NCBI GenBank assembly: GCA_030295235.1
Contig: AP026123.1
Span: 2,645,952-2,709,951, forward strand
DNA length: 64,000 bases
Origin: Fistulifera solaris
Lineage: Eukaryota; Bacillariophyta; Bacillariophyceae; Naviculales; Stauroneidaceae
Reading direction: 5' to 3'
Shown in pieces: positions 1 through 12,255 of the stretch; the stretch's first letter is position 1, and every line of letters starts with the position of its first letter. The translations under genes were made by a program, and so were the position numbers. The notes beneath the pieces were generated by a model, which was not told where the DNA came from, ran no database searches, and saw only the letters and a list, made by a program, of their open reading frames with translations.

Positions 1-94
1 CAGATCAAAGTCGGATATTGTTTTATCGCTCACATAACCGTTGATGGGCAAGGTATTGCTGACAGGTATTCAAAATACGCGAAAAAGGGTGTGA

Positions 95-190
95 ACGAAA
101 TTACACAATTTCCGGGTTCCCCCTCTGTCGATAAATTTCCTACGGGAACTACGTGAAATTACGTAGACATTCGAAGCGTTGCATTTTTTG
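95..190 (+). repeat. Dispersed hairpin repeat, copy 1
   Basis: This is the longest copy of a family found seven times in the window. It has a 5' part containing CCGGGTTCCCCCTCTGTCG, a core CGATAAATTTCCTACGGGA, then the inverted repeat CTACGTGAAATTACGTAG at 149-166, then CATTCGAAGCGTTGCAT. Other copies are at 364, 22207 and 38440 (plus) and at 27790, 28020 and 28229 (minus). Confidence 0.75.
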
Positions 191-363
191 TTCTTTTTAC
201 TTTTTAAGGTATGTTTGCTGTTATTGATTGTTTCATTACACGAAAGCTGGCTATACATGTCCGAGAAAGTGATGATAGCGTTGATGCACAATAGAATTCA
301 CCTTGCGCGAGGCCACGTGAGGCTTCGCTACTTGCTATAGCGAAAAGTGTAGTCGGTTACTTA

Positions 364-432
364 AATCGATAAATTTCTCACTAGGTTTAGGTGGAAAATA
401 CGTAGACTTTTGATGCCATGCGTTTGTCCTCA
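364..432 (+). repeat. Dispersed hairpin repeat, diverged copy 2
   Basis: This weaker copy of the 95-190 repeat keeps CGATAAATTTC, ACGTAGAC and the GCGTTTGTCCTC tail. The left arm of the hairpin has diverged (AGGTTTAGGTGG instead of CTACGTG). Confidence 0.5.
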
Positions 433-990
433 TTTCTTAGCTTTGAATCGATTTTTTGATGCCAATTATTGATTACTGGTTTAAAGTGAATTTATTGATA
501 AAAGTGGCGATTTCTTTTTCTGCATAGAGATGACTCAGCAGTACAGGAATAACTAATTCTCCAATCTCCCACCACGTCTACGCACTGTAGACTTTTAAAG
601 CTTTGAACCTTTCATGAATTTTGCTTTATCAGTTCTTAGTTTGAGGTTTTCATTGCTCTTCAGTTACTATTAACGAAAATTGATGAAAGTTAAAGTGAAG
701 TTGGTGCAAAGCAGGCTTGATGTTGGTTTTAATAATTGAACACCATGTTGACTATTGATCAGAGTGTAAGCGACCTTTTGTCACGACTGCATTTCTGTCA
801 TGAGTCATGAATGAAATTATTTTCTTTTTATAACACAATAAACAACAAGCTGCAAAATCATTTTGTTGTTTCGCTGTTACTGACAGTAATGAATTGATAG
901 GAGAGTTTCACTTATCTCTCTTAATAAAGGAAAGATATCAGGAAAGATCATTGCGGAAAACGAGCTGCTTTGAAGCACAAACTACAAGAA

Positions 991-2657
991 ATGAGAGCTT
1001 CCAGTGCTCTCGAAACTACAGATGATATCGATTCTCATCCCCAAAGTCCTCATTCGTATGTTGCGGGCGAAAGCGAAGATCGATTGCATCATGTTGCTTC
1101 CTTATGGGGTCTAGCAGAACCGCGATTGCGTCGAAAACCCGTACGCAACTGGTTTGCAGATAGTGTGACGATGCACATGCACAGTGTCGGTGCTTTATCA
1201 CGTCACGAACGCTTGGATGCGACGGGAACTTTGCATTATGTGACCATTCGGAGGAGACGAAGACGACCCACAGTCGGAGATTCACCCACACCGCAATACG
1301 AAACCCTCACGGATCTCTTTCAGCCGCCACCGGCAGTCGTCTCGCCTGTCGAAGTCTCGGAAGAAGAGGAAATTATAGAAGAAGATGTGATTGTCGGAGG
1401 ATCATTAGCAGCCGCTATGTTTGGTATTATTAAAGGCACCGTTGGTCCCGCTATTTTGTATTTACCCCACGGCGTCGTGCAATCCGGATACGCGGTCGCC
1501 ATTCCTTCGATTGTTCTGGCGACTATCTTGTATTTGTATTCCGCGAATACTTGTTTGTTGGAATGTTGGAACATCGAATCACGCAAACAACACGAAATGG
1601 CGACGGCCGTGGAAGAACTATTGGCTCTTGTGGCTGAGGAACGACCGGTAGCACCACCGAAACCGACACTCTTGACGTATCCGGAGTTGGCGCGACGGGC
1701 TTTGGGTCCTTATTCAATACTGACCGTCATGGGCATTGCGTTCTTTCAATTGGGTGTCTGTTTGACGTATCTGATCTTTGTACCACACAATCTAATGCAA
1801 TTGACACACAATAGTCTTCCTCGGGAAGTTTGGGTATGGACCATGGTGTTGGCGGAAATTCCGTTGGGTTGGTTGTCGGATATTAGAAGTTTGACGTGTA
1901 CGAATATTCTGGCCACATTCTTGATTGCGTACGGACTAGTGGCTGTTTTATCGTTGGCGATCCATCAAGGATGGGAGCGGGATCCTGACACGGACGAACG
2001 GCAATTTGTATCTCATTGGAAACAGCTCCCACCAGTCACTGAAGCATGGTTCTTATTTGTGGGGACATCCTTTTCATGATGGAAGGAGGCATTACATTGG
2101 TGGTACCTTTACAAGAAGCTGTGGCTAGCGCGGCAGATCGGAAACGGTTTCCTGCTGTCAATGCACACACGACATGGGGTATTGTGGTCTTTTATATTTT
2201 GTTTGCGTGTATCTGTGCCGCTGGTTTGGGTGGCGAAGGGTTAAGCACCGCACTGACGGCGAGTTTGCACGGTCGTGTTGCCAGCAGTGTTCAGTTGGCA
2301 TATTCTGTAGCGGTCTTTTTTTCGTTTCCGTTGCAAGCCTTTCCGGCCCTGCAAGTGATCTGTCGGGCTCTGTTGGGGGAGCAGCCTTCACTGTGGTGGC
2401 GCGGTGTGTTGACGACCGTCATTACTTTACTATTGGGTGCGATTGCCACCCTCGCAATTGATTATTTGGGCAATGTCGTGAGTCTGCTGGGAAGTATGTT
2501 TGGAATACCCTTGGCCTTGGTCTTTCCTCCCTTGATGCACAATCGTTTGGTCGGCGACCGTGTCAAGATGAACTATGTGGTGGTGTGTTTTGGTCTGTTT
2601 GCTATGGGAGCAGCATCGTATGCTACTGCCGCTTCTTGGGATCAAGAAGGCGGTTAA
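991..2657 (+). CDS. AAAP-family amino acid transporter (one frameshift)
   Basis: This is probably a proton-coupled amino acid transporter of the AAAP/SLC36-like family. A hydrophilic N-terminus of about 135 residues precedes roughly 10-11 membrane segments. The first carries the family's glycine-rich helix (AAAMFGIIKGTVGPAILYLP, near residue 140), and later segments include GFLC-like and MMEGG motifs. ATG 991 is chosen because the upstream in-frame start is only a TTG. The frame breaks at the T4 run 2071-2074. One additional T there would join VGTSF to MMEGGITLVVPLQEA and give about 555 residues, normal for the family with an extended N-terminus. A homopolymer consensus error is the simplest explanation, although true inactivation is possible. 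Substrate and membrane cannot be read from the sequence. Confidence 0.85.
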
Positions 2658-3419
2658 TGCATGCGGAATGCGTCACGCAGATGACTGAATTGATGGGTGA
2701 TTTGTATTTTACTAGCTCAGCCAAACCCGCCCAAGTAACTAAAGTGTTCATACAACCAATGTCTGTAATGCGCGCCATGTTTGACGGGATCTTAGTATTT
2801 CGACACACTCACGACTCAAGACCGTCTTCACTCTTCACGCACCGCATTATCTTAGCTCAAAACGAAATACCCAGAACTGCGATGCAACCACATGACGCCA
2901 AGAACAAGGAGCCACGACTTGCTTAGCTCTCTCTAGAAACTAAAGAACTAAAATTATCGCTTGTGGCTCATATTATGCTCATCGCTCACTATCTCATCTA
3001 TCACTATCTCATCTGACTTCTTGGCTTCCGCCTTGCATTGTACGGAGTAGTAAATAATAATCATAGATCACGATTCACGATTCACGATCTTTGGCACTGT
3101 TCCTCGATTTATTAGGACGGTTTCGTTCTTGTTTCTTCTTCTTCGTTTCCTATTTACTGCTTCCGAATGCCAGAAAGAGTTTTTCTTAACAGTGAACAAA
3201 TTTCCTGCATGCAGTACTCTCCAACTTCCGAATTCAAGTACGGAGTAATAAATAATGGATGACGCCCGTAGTAAACTTTACGTAAATCTGCATCAAGGTT
3301 CGATCCGCAACGAGCAACGACCTCTTTCACTGCTCTCACTTTTTCAAATTTCGTGAAAGCGATATCCCTCACTCGTTGAAACTAAAACCAGCTTGGAAGA
3401 TTTCTCTTTTGCCGACATC
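2658..3419. other. Intergenic region with TACGGAGTA motifs
   Basis: No gene is apparent. TACGGAGTA occurs at 3041 and 3239, each followed by a TAAATAAT-type AT stretch, and a short direct repeat CTATCTCATCT lies near 2990-3012. The 3' part is presumably the promoter and 5' leader of the secreted-protein gene at 3420. Confidence 0.5.
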
Positions 3420-3916
3420 ATGTTCCGCAACATTGTCTCACTCTTCTTCCTCTCGTTTCTCATGACCGTCTTCTCGACGACGGCGTACGGGTATGAAGAC
3501 TATGATGATTACTGGCATGGTGACCTGGTCTGTCTCGACTGGAAATTGAACGCCAAGAAATTCAAAAGGCTTTCGCCAAGTGGAAAGCCCCTCCGTGCTA
3601 CAGTTTCACCTTCTATGACGGAGCATCTGATTCCGATAAAAAGATCAAGCGAGTTATCAAAAACGGCAAGGCTTTGAACAAGAAACCCTACCGCGCCTTG
3701 CAGACCATCGACGACTTTTATAAGTTGATCAAAACGAAGTGCATTCAAGACTGCCCCGACCATGGGGCATATCACTGTTACATTGAGTATGCGAAGGATC
3801 CAAAGAGTGGTTTGGTGTATCCTTCGTATGTGCAAATCCAGGAAGATCCTTACAACTTTGTTGATTATGTCAGTTATCACATTGAGGATTTTTGCGTCAA
3901 GAAGTGTGCCAAATGA
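3420..3916 (+). CDS. Small secreted cysteine-containing protein (one frameshift)
   Basis: I do not recognise a family. ATG 3420 starts a clear signal peptide (MFRNIVSLFFLSFLMTVFS, then TTAYG). The mature part begins with acidic and aromatic residues (YEDYDDYW) and later carries cysteines in a CIQDC...HCYIEY...FCVKKCAK pattern, suggesting a disulfide-stabilised extracellular or lumenal protein of about 165 residues. The frame changes between about 3525 and 3560. Upstream it reads DLVCLDW, and downstream a different frame reads IERQEIQKAFAKWKAPPCYS and continues to the stop at 3914-3916. A single missing base would restore it. The continuous downstream frame argues that the gene is real. Function is unknown. 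Confidence 0.65.
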
Positions 3917-4456
3917 AAAGAGAATGAAGTTTGAATACACCGTAGAAATAGGGTAAATACATTTAAATTTAATGCATGTTCAAAAACAGAGTGCGAGGCT
4001 TGTGTGTGTGCGTTCTAGTCTACTTGTAATTGCCAATACAGTAGTCTAGCCTTAGCTTTTTGTCGGTTGCTTTCCGTTCGGTACCAATGCGATGATCAAC
4101 GGACTTTCCTATCAAATTAAACATACACTTATTTCATTCGTGAAACGTGTTATCGAGACATCTTGATCCAGTACCGTTTTGGCATTTGGCAAGATTGGGA
4201 TCGTAGCAAGACTCAAAGGTGCACCGCCACCGCCGTGTCTTTGCCTTTTGCGCACCTTGCTATTTTCTTCTTTGTTGCAACTCAACAAAGACAAAAAAGA
4301 TCGATCCCACATTCGGAACCTCTTTAAAAGGTACATCACCTTTCTTTGCCTTCTCATTCATTCCTTCATAAATTCAAAAAAGAAAGAGTTAAACTCACAA
4401 TAAAGTTTAATATCACAAAACAAGCAACAATTTATAACCAAAACGAAGCACACGTG
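3917..4456. other. Intergenic spacer
   Basis: No gene or repeat is recognised. The last ~150 bases are A-rich (CAAAAAAGAAAGAG and similar) and probably form the 5' UTR and promoter of the long PqiA-like gene. Confidence 0.4.
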
Positions 4457-7400
4457 ATGTTTCTTCAATCCTCGCTTCTCTTGTTTCTCTTCACATGCGG
4501 CTTGACACGAGCACAGACAACTACTACTACTACTACCAACGCAACAAATGACTTTGCAGATTTCAATCAAATCTTTCAAGATGCGAAATTGCTATTACCC
4601 GATGCTGATATTAGTACGAATGGACTCGATCTCAATATTCGTGAATTGATTTGCAGTCAAGTTGTCATTGACGACATGTCGGTCATCTCTCCTTCTTCTA
4701 CTGTAAACCATACGATGGAATTGCAGGTTGATGTCACATTTTCACTCACGTGTCAAGCAAATTATGCGTATTACTTTCCGCCCTTCTTTCGCGGGGATGG
4801 ACGTGTCGCGGCCATGACACGTAGCAATCAATTTCAGACGCGCCTGACGTTTCAACACTCGTCGTCCGACACGGCCGTGACGGTCGATCTGTGTCAAGCA
4901 CAAGTACAAATTTACGATTTGGATTTTCGGGGTGGTTTGGTGGCACGATTGATCGAAGTCGCCGAAGGGCCCGTGGCGGATTTGTTGCAAAGTGAAATTC
5001 AAGATGCACTTTGTGAACAACTCAATACGAACGGCGGAGCGGCGCTCGAACAAATACTCAATACATTTTTGCAGCGAGTCGACCCTTCAGCACCCGTTTT
5101 GTTGGCACCGAATTTAGCCGAAGCGCAAGTCTTGTCGTCCAGAAATGGGTTGTTTGATTTTCTCAAGTACGACTGGTTTGCGCAGGGCTTGGAGCAAGTC
5201 CAGCAGTTCTTGGGTGCTTCGGAAAGTGGTAGTCTAGGCATCAACTCCTTGTTGAGAAATCGTCTTTTGAACGATCAAGGCTTGTTGGTGGTGAATTTGA
5301 ATGATGTCATGAAGAATACGACCATATTGTCATCGCACGGACGTTTGACAAAATCATCCATCATACTTCAGAATTTGGAAATTCAAGGACTGGATAGTTT
5401 GACGCAATTCGATGCCTTGCAGGTGGTCAGCAATTATACGGTCCGTAATACGTTGCGATGGGAAGCCTTGCAAGTTCGAATACAGGCGCGGGTACTCATG
5501 CAAGCGTCGTCGCAAAACAATTCACTATTTGTGGTTGAGGGAAGGAACATCGCCCAAAATGGTCGAAGAAGATATTGTCATTGAAGCCGGCCTCAATGAT
5601 TTGGTCATGAATTTGAATTTACTGTTTGCTACCGAAGAATCGTTCTGGAAGAACATGCCCTTGGCCAATTTGCTCGATACGTCCACCGTCTACAATTGCT
5701 TTCTACAATCGATTCGAGTATGGAATGTTACACAATTCACCGCAACGGCGGGTTCCATTGTCAGACCCACCTTATCGGGATTTGTTGATGAAGGTTTGGA
5801 TCGAATTGCTTCGTCAACCGTGGAAGCTTTTTGAATTTGTTCGAACCGACTTTTCAAGCTGCCCTGCCCAATTTGGCGCACACGTTATTGCGCGATTGGA
5901 TCAATACCGATTTGTTGCCGAATCTGCGACAGGATGTTCCATCGTGCCCGACGAGCGTGGCATGGCCGACGCCGGTGGTGGACTTTCGTGATTTGTTGTT
6001 GGCGCCGGAGCAATCGCAAGCGTTGGGTGGGAGTGGCGCACAGCCTTACGGTGATCTCGTTCAATATGCGTACGACGCCGTCACGAAGAAGTTTGATCAA
6101 GTCGATGAATTGAATGATTTCTTGATTCGTCCCTTTACATCGAGTCAATCGGGTGTCGCTGGTACGCTCGCACTCTTCCAAGAGAAAGGAAGCCTGGTGG
6201 TAGTCGACCATAGCCTCTTCGATTTGTTGCTCAGCGATTTGAAAATTCAAAATCTGGATACCATCCAGCACAATCCCATACAAGTACTGAATCCGACGAA
6301 AGATCCGACTGTACTTGAAAACGAAATTCAACTCGGCAATGGTACAATGACAAATGTGGCATCGAACGCGTCTGCATTAACGTTCGCCTTTCAAACACAG
6401 TTTCGTTTAGGAGACTGGGTGCCACAACAACAAATCGGATTTTCGATTACCATGCCCAAGGTGAAAGTCGATACATCGCTCAACTTGGCTATGAATTCCA
6501 CTTTCGTATCGAATTTCCCTCTGGGTCACGTATCGAAAGTTGGATGTTGGATGAAATCGATCCGCAACGAAAAGAAGGACCTGATTCAAGCTTTGAGTTT
6601 GGATATGACTCCATGGCAGTGGCAAGCGCAGTGTGTGAACTGCTCGAGTGGCATTTTGTCGTCCGTACTGGAGAAGATGCAAACGTCGCGTATCTTGTCC
6701 GATCGGTGGCCTGCTTTGGTAACAGATCTATTACAAAGTAATTGGGTCGAAGAGTGGTTGCAATTTAAAGTGGATTCAGCGACGTGTTCCTTGGTCCCAA
6801 ACATCAGCACAGCGGTCAGGCCGACAGGTATTCCTGTGCTGTCCAGTGATTCATTGGACACTGCGCTGTTTACTGGTATCGTTTCGCTGTGGACCACGTT
6901 TTTCGTCGTAATGGAGGAACATGAGAAGCAACAGCTCACCAATCATACAACAAATTCTTCGGGTACAGATGATACGAATCTTATTGATTTTACAAATTTA
7001 GGAAACTCCACTGGCTTGGGTAGCTTGGCCGACCAAGCATTACAACAAGGCCGGGCATATCTGTTGAGTAAAGACGAAAGCACACAAGAATTGAAGATCA
7101 ATGCCTTGATGCGTGATTGGCTCCTTTCTAGCGAGGATGAAAGCGGTGATTACGTGTTGCGCGTTCCCAACATGGAACAAGTTGTTTTCCAGCAAGAGAA
7201 TGGCTTGTTGTTGAGGATAGACTCCTTGGCGGTGCGTGGACTTGACACGTTTACACAACTTGATTTGATGAAACCTGTCGACCCGCAAATCATTTCCAGC
7301 GCTTTGCAGATGCGAAACCTCTCATTGCGCGTTCAGGTGACCGCAGGTTACAGCAATGGCCCTCAGCAAAATCTTACTTTTTCTATTGAATTGAAAGATT

Positions 7401-10400
7401 TGGAAATCGAGTTGGATATTTTTGCGGCTTTTCCTGTTGACTCGCTTGAGAAAATCCCCTTGAGATCTGTTTTGCAACTAAAGAATCTCCTGCCCTGTGT
7501 TTTGTCTACCGCGAAAAGCTTTGACGTCCCCCGCTTTAATGCCAAGATTGGTACAATATCGTCAGTGCGAGTCGAAGGGTTACGCGAAGGAACCGACCAG
7601 GCCATGTTGGACCTAATCGACGAGACACTCCGCGAATACGAAGAAACGATCCTCAACGGAATACCGAAACTGGCCAGATCGACTTTACGAACTCTTTTGT
7701 CGAATAAATTGTCGGACTTTATCAGCAACTCTGTGTGCCCACCATCCACGCCCTCGTCGACGAACACGCCCTTTGTTGATTTGCGAGAGTTACTCCTTAC
7801 ACCCGAAGTAAGTAAACAGTACGGCGGGGCGGGAGATGCTCCGTATGGCAACATATTTCCTACAATCGCCAAATATATTGAAGACGAAATTCTCGCGACT
7901 GATCCCAAGTCGGGTGTATTAATGTTGAACAAGTTGATCGGCTCGTTTACAAAAAGCTGGTCCGGAACAAGTGGATCTCTGTTATGGCCTGGTGATTTGA
8001 TGTCGACCAATACGAATGTTGACGCTGGAGGCCTTAACGCTCGTGTTCGTGTCCGTGTATACGACGCTTTTATTCATCACCTTGATTCATTTAATGGCGA
8101 AAATATACAAATTCTTGAACCCGTCCGAAATGAGCCTCATCAGACGAATAATTCGGCCAGTATAGGCGGACGACAGCCTGTCGAAGTGGGCGCAGGATTT
8201 GCCGTGGAGTTCTTCAGTCCTGGTGGAACGAACATCAAAAACGACGTCAAGCTAAGTCTTTCGGCGGACGATGTTGAAATCTTATTCCGTATACTGGTGA
8301 AGATTGTGGAGTCTTCCTTTTTAGATTTGCCGTTGGCGGCGATAGGAAATTTGGATTGCTGGCTAGCAACAATGGAAAACCCCAAATTCAATGCGTTCGG
8401 CGTTTCCCAGTCCCCGACTGCTTTGGAGCTGCTTGAGCTGAGTCTTCGCGTTTCGCAGCTAAGAATGAACGCAACATGTGTCTCGTGCAGCGGCCCGAAA
8501 ATGGAAGAATTTACGAAACTACTATCAGAAACCCGTGCCGTTGAAGATATGACTCGTGTTGGCAATCGTGTTCTGGGCTATCTCAAAGACATCCTAGGAG
8601 GAAGCTATCTGCAGGTCACTTTGGATCGTATGGTTGCTGAGGGCCACAGAAAGTGCCCTTACGGATCTGATTATGGACAACCTCCACCTGTATTTCAGTC
8701 TCTACCCGAGCCTGACACATCAGAGCCAATTACTCTTCTTGTGGCACTGTTCTTATCAGGTTTCGCACTTGTTACAGGTATCCTGGTTGTTCTTTTTTGC
8801 CGGCGTACGATCGTGAGAATGAGACATCGGAAGTGGGTCCTAAGTTTAGCGGAGGAGCAGCTGTACCATGTTTGGAGCATTCAGACTGAACAAGATCAAT
8901 TTGACGAAGAAGTAAACAGCCTGTCCAGTTCCTTGTATTTTTCAAGAGAGATTCCGAGATTCGTGCAATTAATCATTCCAGTAACTATTGTGGGCAACAT
9001 CGCTCTCTTTTTGAGCGGTCATTTGAGTTTAGGAGGCAGTGTCACGATTGTCCTGCAGCTGGCTGGCGAATCATACACTGCGGCCAACTTCTTCGACTTC
9101 AGCATGGCGAAAAGTGCTATAGAAATATGGAACGGTAGGTCGCTTTTGAGTGGTCGCTAGAGTTTCTTTCAAATCATGCGAATCTTCTCACAACTTTTGT
9201 CGTATCACTCAGCTGGTGGGAAGGAGCTTGCCATTATGATATTGATCTTTTCGGGCATTTGGCCTTACACAAAATGTGTTGCTACACTTTTTTTATGGTT
9301 TGCACCACCTCGGATGTGCCCAGTGGATCGACGGGAGAGTATTTTGCTATGGCTCGATGCCTTGGCGAAGTGGAGTTTCATTGATATTTTCATCTTGGTA
9401 ATGACCTTGGCTGCTTTCCGTGTTTCGGTTCAGAGCCCGGGCGTTGCATTTTTACCCGAGTCCTTCTATTCCTTGGACCTCTTGGTCATACCGAAATGGG
9501 GACTGTACGCCAATATGATTGCGCAGCTTGTCTCGCAGATCAGTTCTCATTTTATCATCCATTACCATCGAGTTGCCGTGTCAAGGACGAAAGAGAGAAT
9601 GGTGACGGACATGTGCACGCCCAAGACATCGGTGGGTGATGACGACGATATTACCAGTGGTGAAGTCAGTTTATCGTCAACCGATAGCGAAGAAAAGCTG
9701 TGCGAACACCGATTTGAACGCCCTCACCGTTCGGAAGATGAAAAGCTTGTCCCGCGCAATTATGTTGACCCTCTTGTGAGTCTTTTGACATTGTCGACAG
9801 TTATTTTGGTCATCGCTGGATGCTCCGTCCCCAGCTACGGCGTGGATATTTTGGGTATGGTGGGTTTACTCGTGGAATCTGGACAAGGTTTTGCGCAGGC
9901 TATTTTTGATTATAATCTCTTCGACACAATCCAGCTGCTGTTCGCCCAAGCGTCATTCACTGGAAGGACTGCCGACTACATCGGTTTAGGCTCTCTGTCG
10001 ATGATATTGCTTCTCACTGTGTTAGTGGTACCTTTGATGCAATCTACTCTGTTAATGTACATCTGGTTCAGACGCATGGCCGCACGACAAAGATATCAGT
10101 CGATGGTGTTGTTGGAAGTCTTGTCGGCTTGGCAGTATGCCGAGGTATTTTTGCTTTCCGTCCTGGTGGCCAGCTGGCAGCTTGGTCCGGTTTCCGAATA
10201 CATGATTAATGCATACTGCGGAAGTCTGCAAGGTTTCTTTTCGCAACTCGTTTTCTACGGAGTGGTCGAGGAACAAAATGCGCAATGCTTTCGTGTTAAC
10301 ACGACAATCGACGCTGGATTTTTCGTTCTGGTGTCAGGAGCGGTGTTACTAGCTCTCCTCAATACATTTGTACTACATGCCGTCCGTCAGCAACAACGAG

Positions 10401-10546
10401 ATAAAGCGGCGCGCTCTCCGTTTTGCGGTTCGACATTTGGATGCGGAGAGGACTTGGAACGAATTCGGCAAGCGATTCATCCTGTGCCTGTATTGTTTAC
10501 CGATTCGTTCCGCTGGCTGTTGCGCCGTCCTGACGAGCAACCGTAA
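4457..10546 (+). CDS. Giant PqiA-like membrane protein with four-fold repeated lumenal domain
   Basis: This encodes about 2,003 residues in two exons. The 78-bp intron is 9135-9212 (GTAGGT...CAG) and joins EIWN to AGGKELAI in frame. ATG 4457 opens a signal peptide (SLLLFLFTCGLTRAQ). Residues ~30-1420 are an N-glycosylation-rich ectodomain with about four related modules. Each has a GLD-S/T-like strand near residues 300, 590, 920 and 1200. At least two share D-[FL]-R-[DE]-LLL-[AT]-PE followed by GG-x-G...PYG. A transmembrane helix at ~1425-1450 leads to PqiA-like segments: VTIVGNIALFLSGHLSLGGS, then LDALAKWSFIDIFILVM, and a second LEVLSAWQYAEVFLLSVLVA. The paired W-S/Q-x2-[DE]-[IV]-F motifs resemble the two halves of bacterial PqiA, a partner of MCE proteins in intermembrane lipid traffic. 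Two frameshifts occur, at about 5535-5555 (one extra base) and the T5 run 5828-5832 (one T short). The lipid role is inferred. Confidence 0.75.
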
Positions 10547-10756
10547 CTCACCTAAATGGCAGTATAAGTTAATGATAGATGTGTTTTGTAAATTATCAAA
10601 TACATAGATGTACTTTACTTTCGTCGTAATCTTTTCTTAGAGTATATCTTGTAGCGCAAAGTCAACCATGTCATGCAGGGCGTCTCTTTGATCTGACAAA
10701 CAAGATCGCCAATTGCGAAAAATCGTTTGATGCGCTTTTTCATCAGCACAGCCACA

Positions 10757-12055
10757 TTAGAGGTGTGCGCTGCGAGAAGATTGACCACGAGATTCGCCGA
10801 AGTAAGATAAAAGCTGTAAAGAGCATAGAGTTTGTTCAGTGCAAACTTGCTCGCTGGTATTCGTCATCGTAATAACACGGTTGTTAGAAAGGAGCTCTCG
10901 CCGATGTTTGAAATCGGGGCCGAAGGCTTCCACGTCATCGTAGTAAGTACGCAGCCCTGGATGGTCTCGTAGACCACGAAGAATTGTTCCCATCTGCGGT
11001 CCCCAATCCGTACAGTCCTTCCCGGCAATCATACACAAATGAAGTATCTTAAGTTTTGAGTTGACTAGTGCGGCATGGAGCAGTTCTTCCACAAACGCTT
11101 CGGATACATGCATCAGCTGCACCAAGATATCAATTTCCGCAACTTTTCGAAATGGTGGAAATGGGCCAACGACGGCAAAAATGCGGGTACCACGTACCAT
11201 GTCATTCGCGAGATTGCCTCCGATGCGGCCTATTTTCAGACATATTCTTTTGGCCGCAATGTTCTCGGACGAAAGCTTTTTTCCCAGAGTTCATTGCGGA
11301 TGCAGAATGAATACGTTAGAGATGCAGGGAGCGGGAGAAGTTGGAGTTCCACGGATTGATCCAGCGACGGCAAAGTCAAATGATGAACAATACCAATCGG
11401 TACCAGTCGTTTCATGAATTCTGTATCAATCGTGCTTTCTTTACTAATGTACATAAAACCAAACGGCCACTGGCGGTGTTGAAGCTCATCCAAAAACGTA
11501 GTGCCCCCATTTTCCCAAACATCGCGGTGCAGGGATGTCTCGATCGAATCCGGAAGCGTCGCAAGGGACAGCGACTGCTCTACGCTCAGTTCCAGTCATT
11601 CGATGCCAGTCGAGACAGGCTGTATCTGCGAAACTCGCAACTCCCGTACTGTAGCTACAAAGCGGAAGGTTCGATCGAACCACAGGCAATGACATTCCGG
11701 CTTCCTTCTCGTCGGTTCCGCCATTTTGATCCAAAAAGCCACCGTCGCAATCGCCGTCTCCGACTCACCACATACAAACAGTTTCGTAGCGGGGAACGAC
11801 AATATCAGGAGAAGGTAGTTTCGATCCGTATCCGGGTTGCCGAATCATCGATGATTGGGGGCAGTCCTACGTGAGAGTCCCGTTGTCTCGCCAGATGGTC
11901 AGGCTTGTGTAAAACTGCCATAGAAATAGATCTTTTCATACGTATGGACGTTTGCAGACGCTTGTAGAGTCACCGTCACGCCAGCGAGCAAATTGACGAT
12001 CCTTGTGGGGAATCATATGTAGCAGATTGTCGGTTGACTCGTTGTTGTTTGTCAT
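10757..12055 (-). pseudogene. Degraded LRR-like gene
   Basis: A candidate ATG at 12055 begins MTNNNESTDNLLHMIPHKD but stops within 40 codons. Downstream, coding-like segments lie in alternating frames at about 11800-11490, 11490-11236 and 11200-10757, separated by frameshifts and stops. The last segment (about 147 codons) contains LVNSKLKILHLCMIAG, LRGLRDHPGLRT and FKHRRELLSNNRVITMT, the pattern of leucine-rich-repeat proteins common in diatoms. A second, more broken relative lies at about 30.1-30.7 kb on the opposite strand. At least four breaks in 1.3 kb argue for a pseudogene rather than a single consensus error. Confidence 0.5.
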
Positions 12056-12255
12056 GATTCATTCGCACCAAAGTGAAAGATACAGAACGGCACAAGTTAG
12101 AGTCTCAGGATATCTATGCACTGATGTAATGTCTTATATAATATTGTGATCGACAAAAATCTCATTTCGATTGTGAAAGACACGCATCATGTCGTCGTTC
12201 TTTTTGTTGTTATGAAAGGTGAAAGATGCTCTTCAAAGTACACTCAGAATTTCCG

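Larger units (their letters stand above)
1..990. other. AT-rich intergenic region with two hairpin-repeat copies
   Basis: No convincing coding sequence is visible. The stretch holds two copies of a dispersed hairpin repeat (listed separately) and otherwise AT-rich sequence leading into the transporter gene at 991. A short minus-strand reading frame at 70-291 lies mostly inside the repeat and is not treated as a gene. Confidence 0.6.

Noticed and set aside
2046-2657. Separate gene starting at ATG 2046 for the second half of the amino acid transporter
   Set aside because: It would start within a membrane helix. The family alignment runs through the T4 run into the upstream frame.
3290-3320. 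tRNA gene suggested by GGTTCGATCC
   Set aside because: The T-loop-like motif has no matching acceptor stem, D-arm or anticodon arm in the preceding 70 bases.
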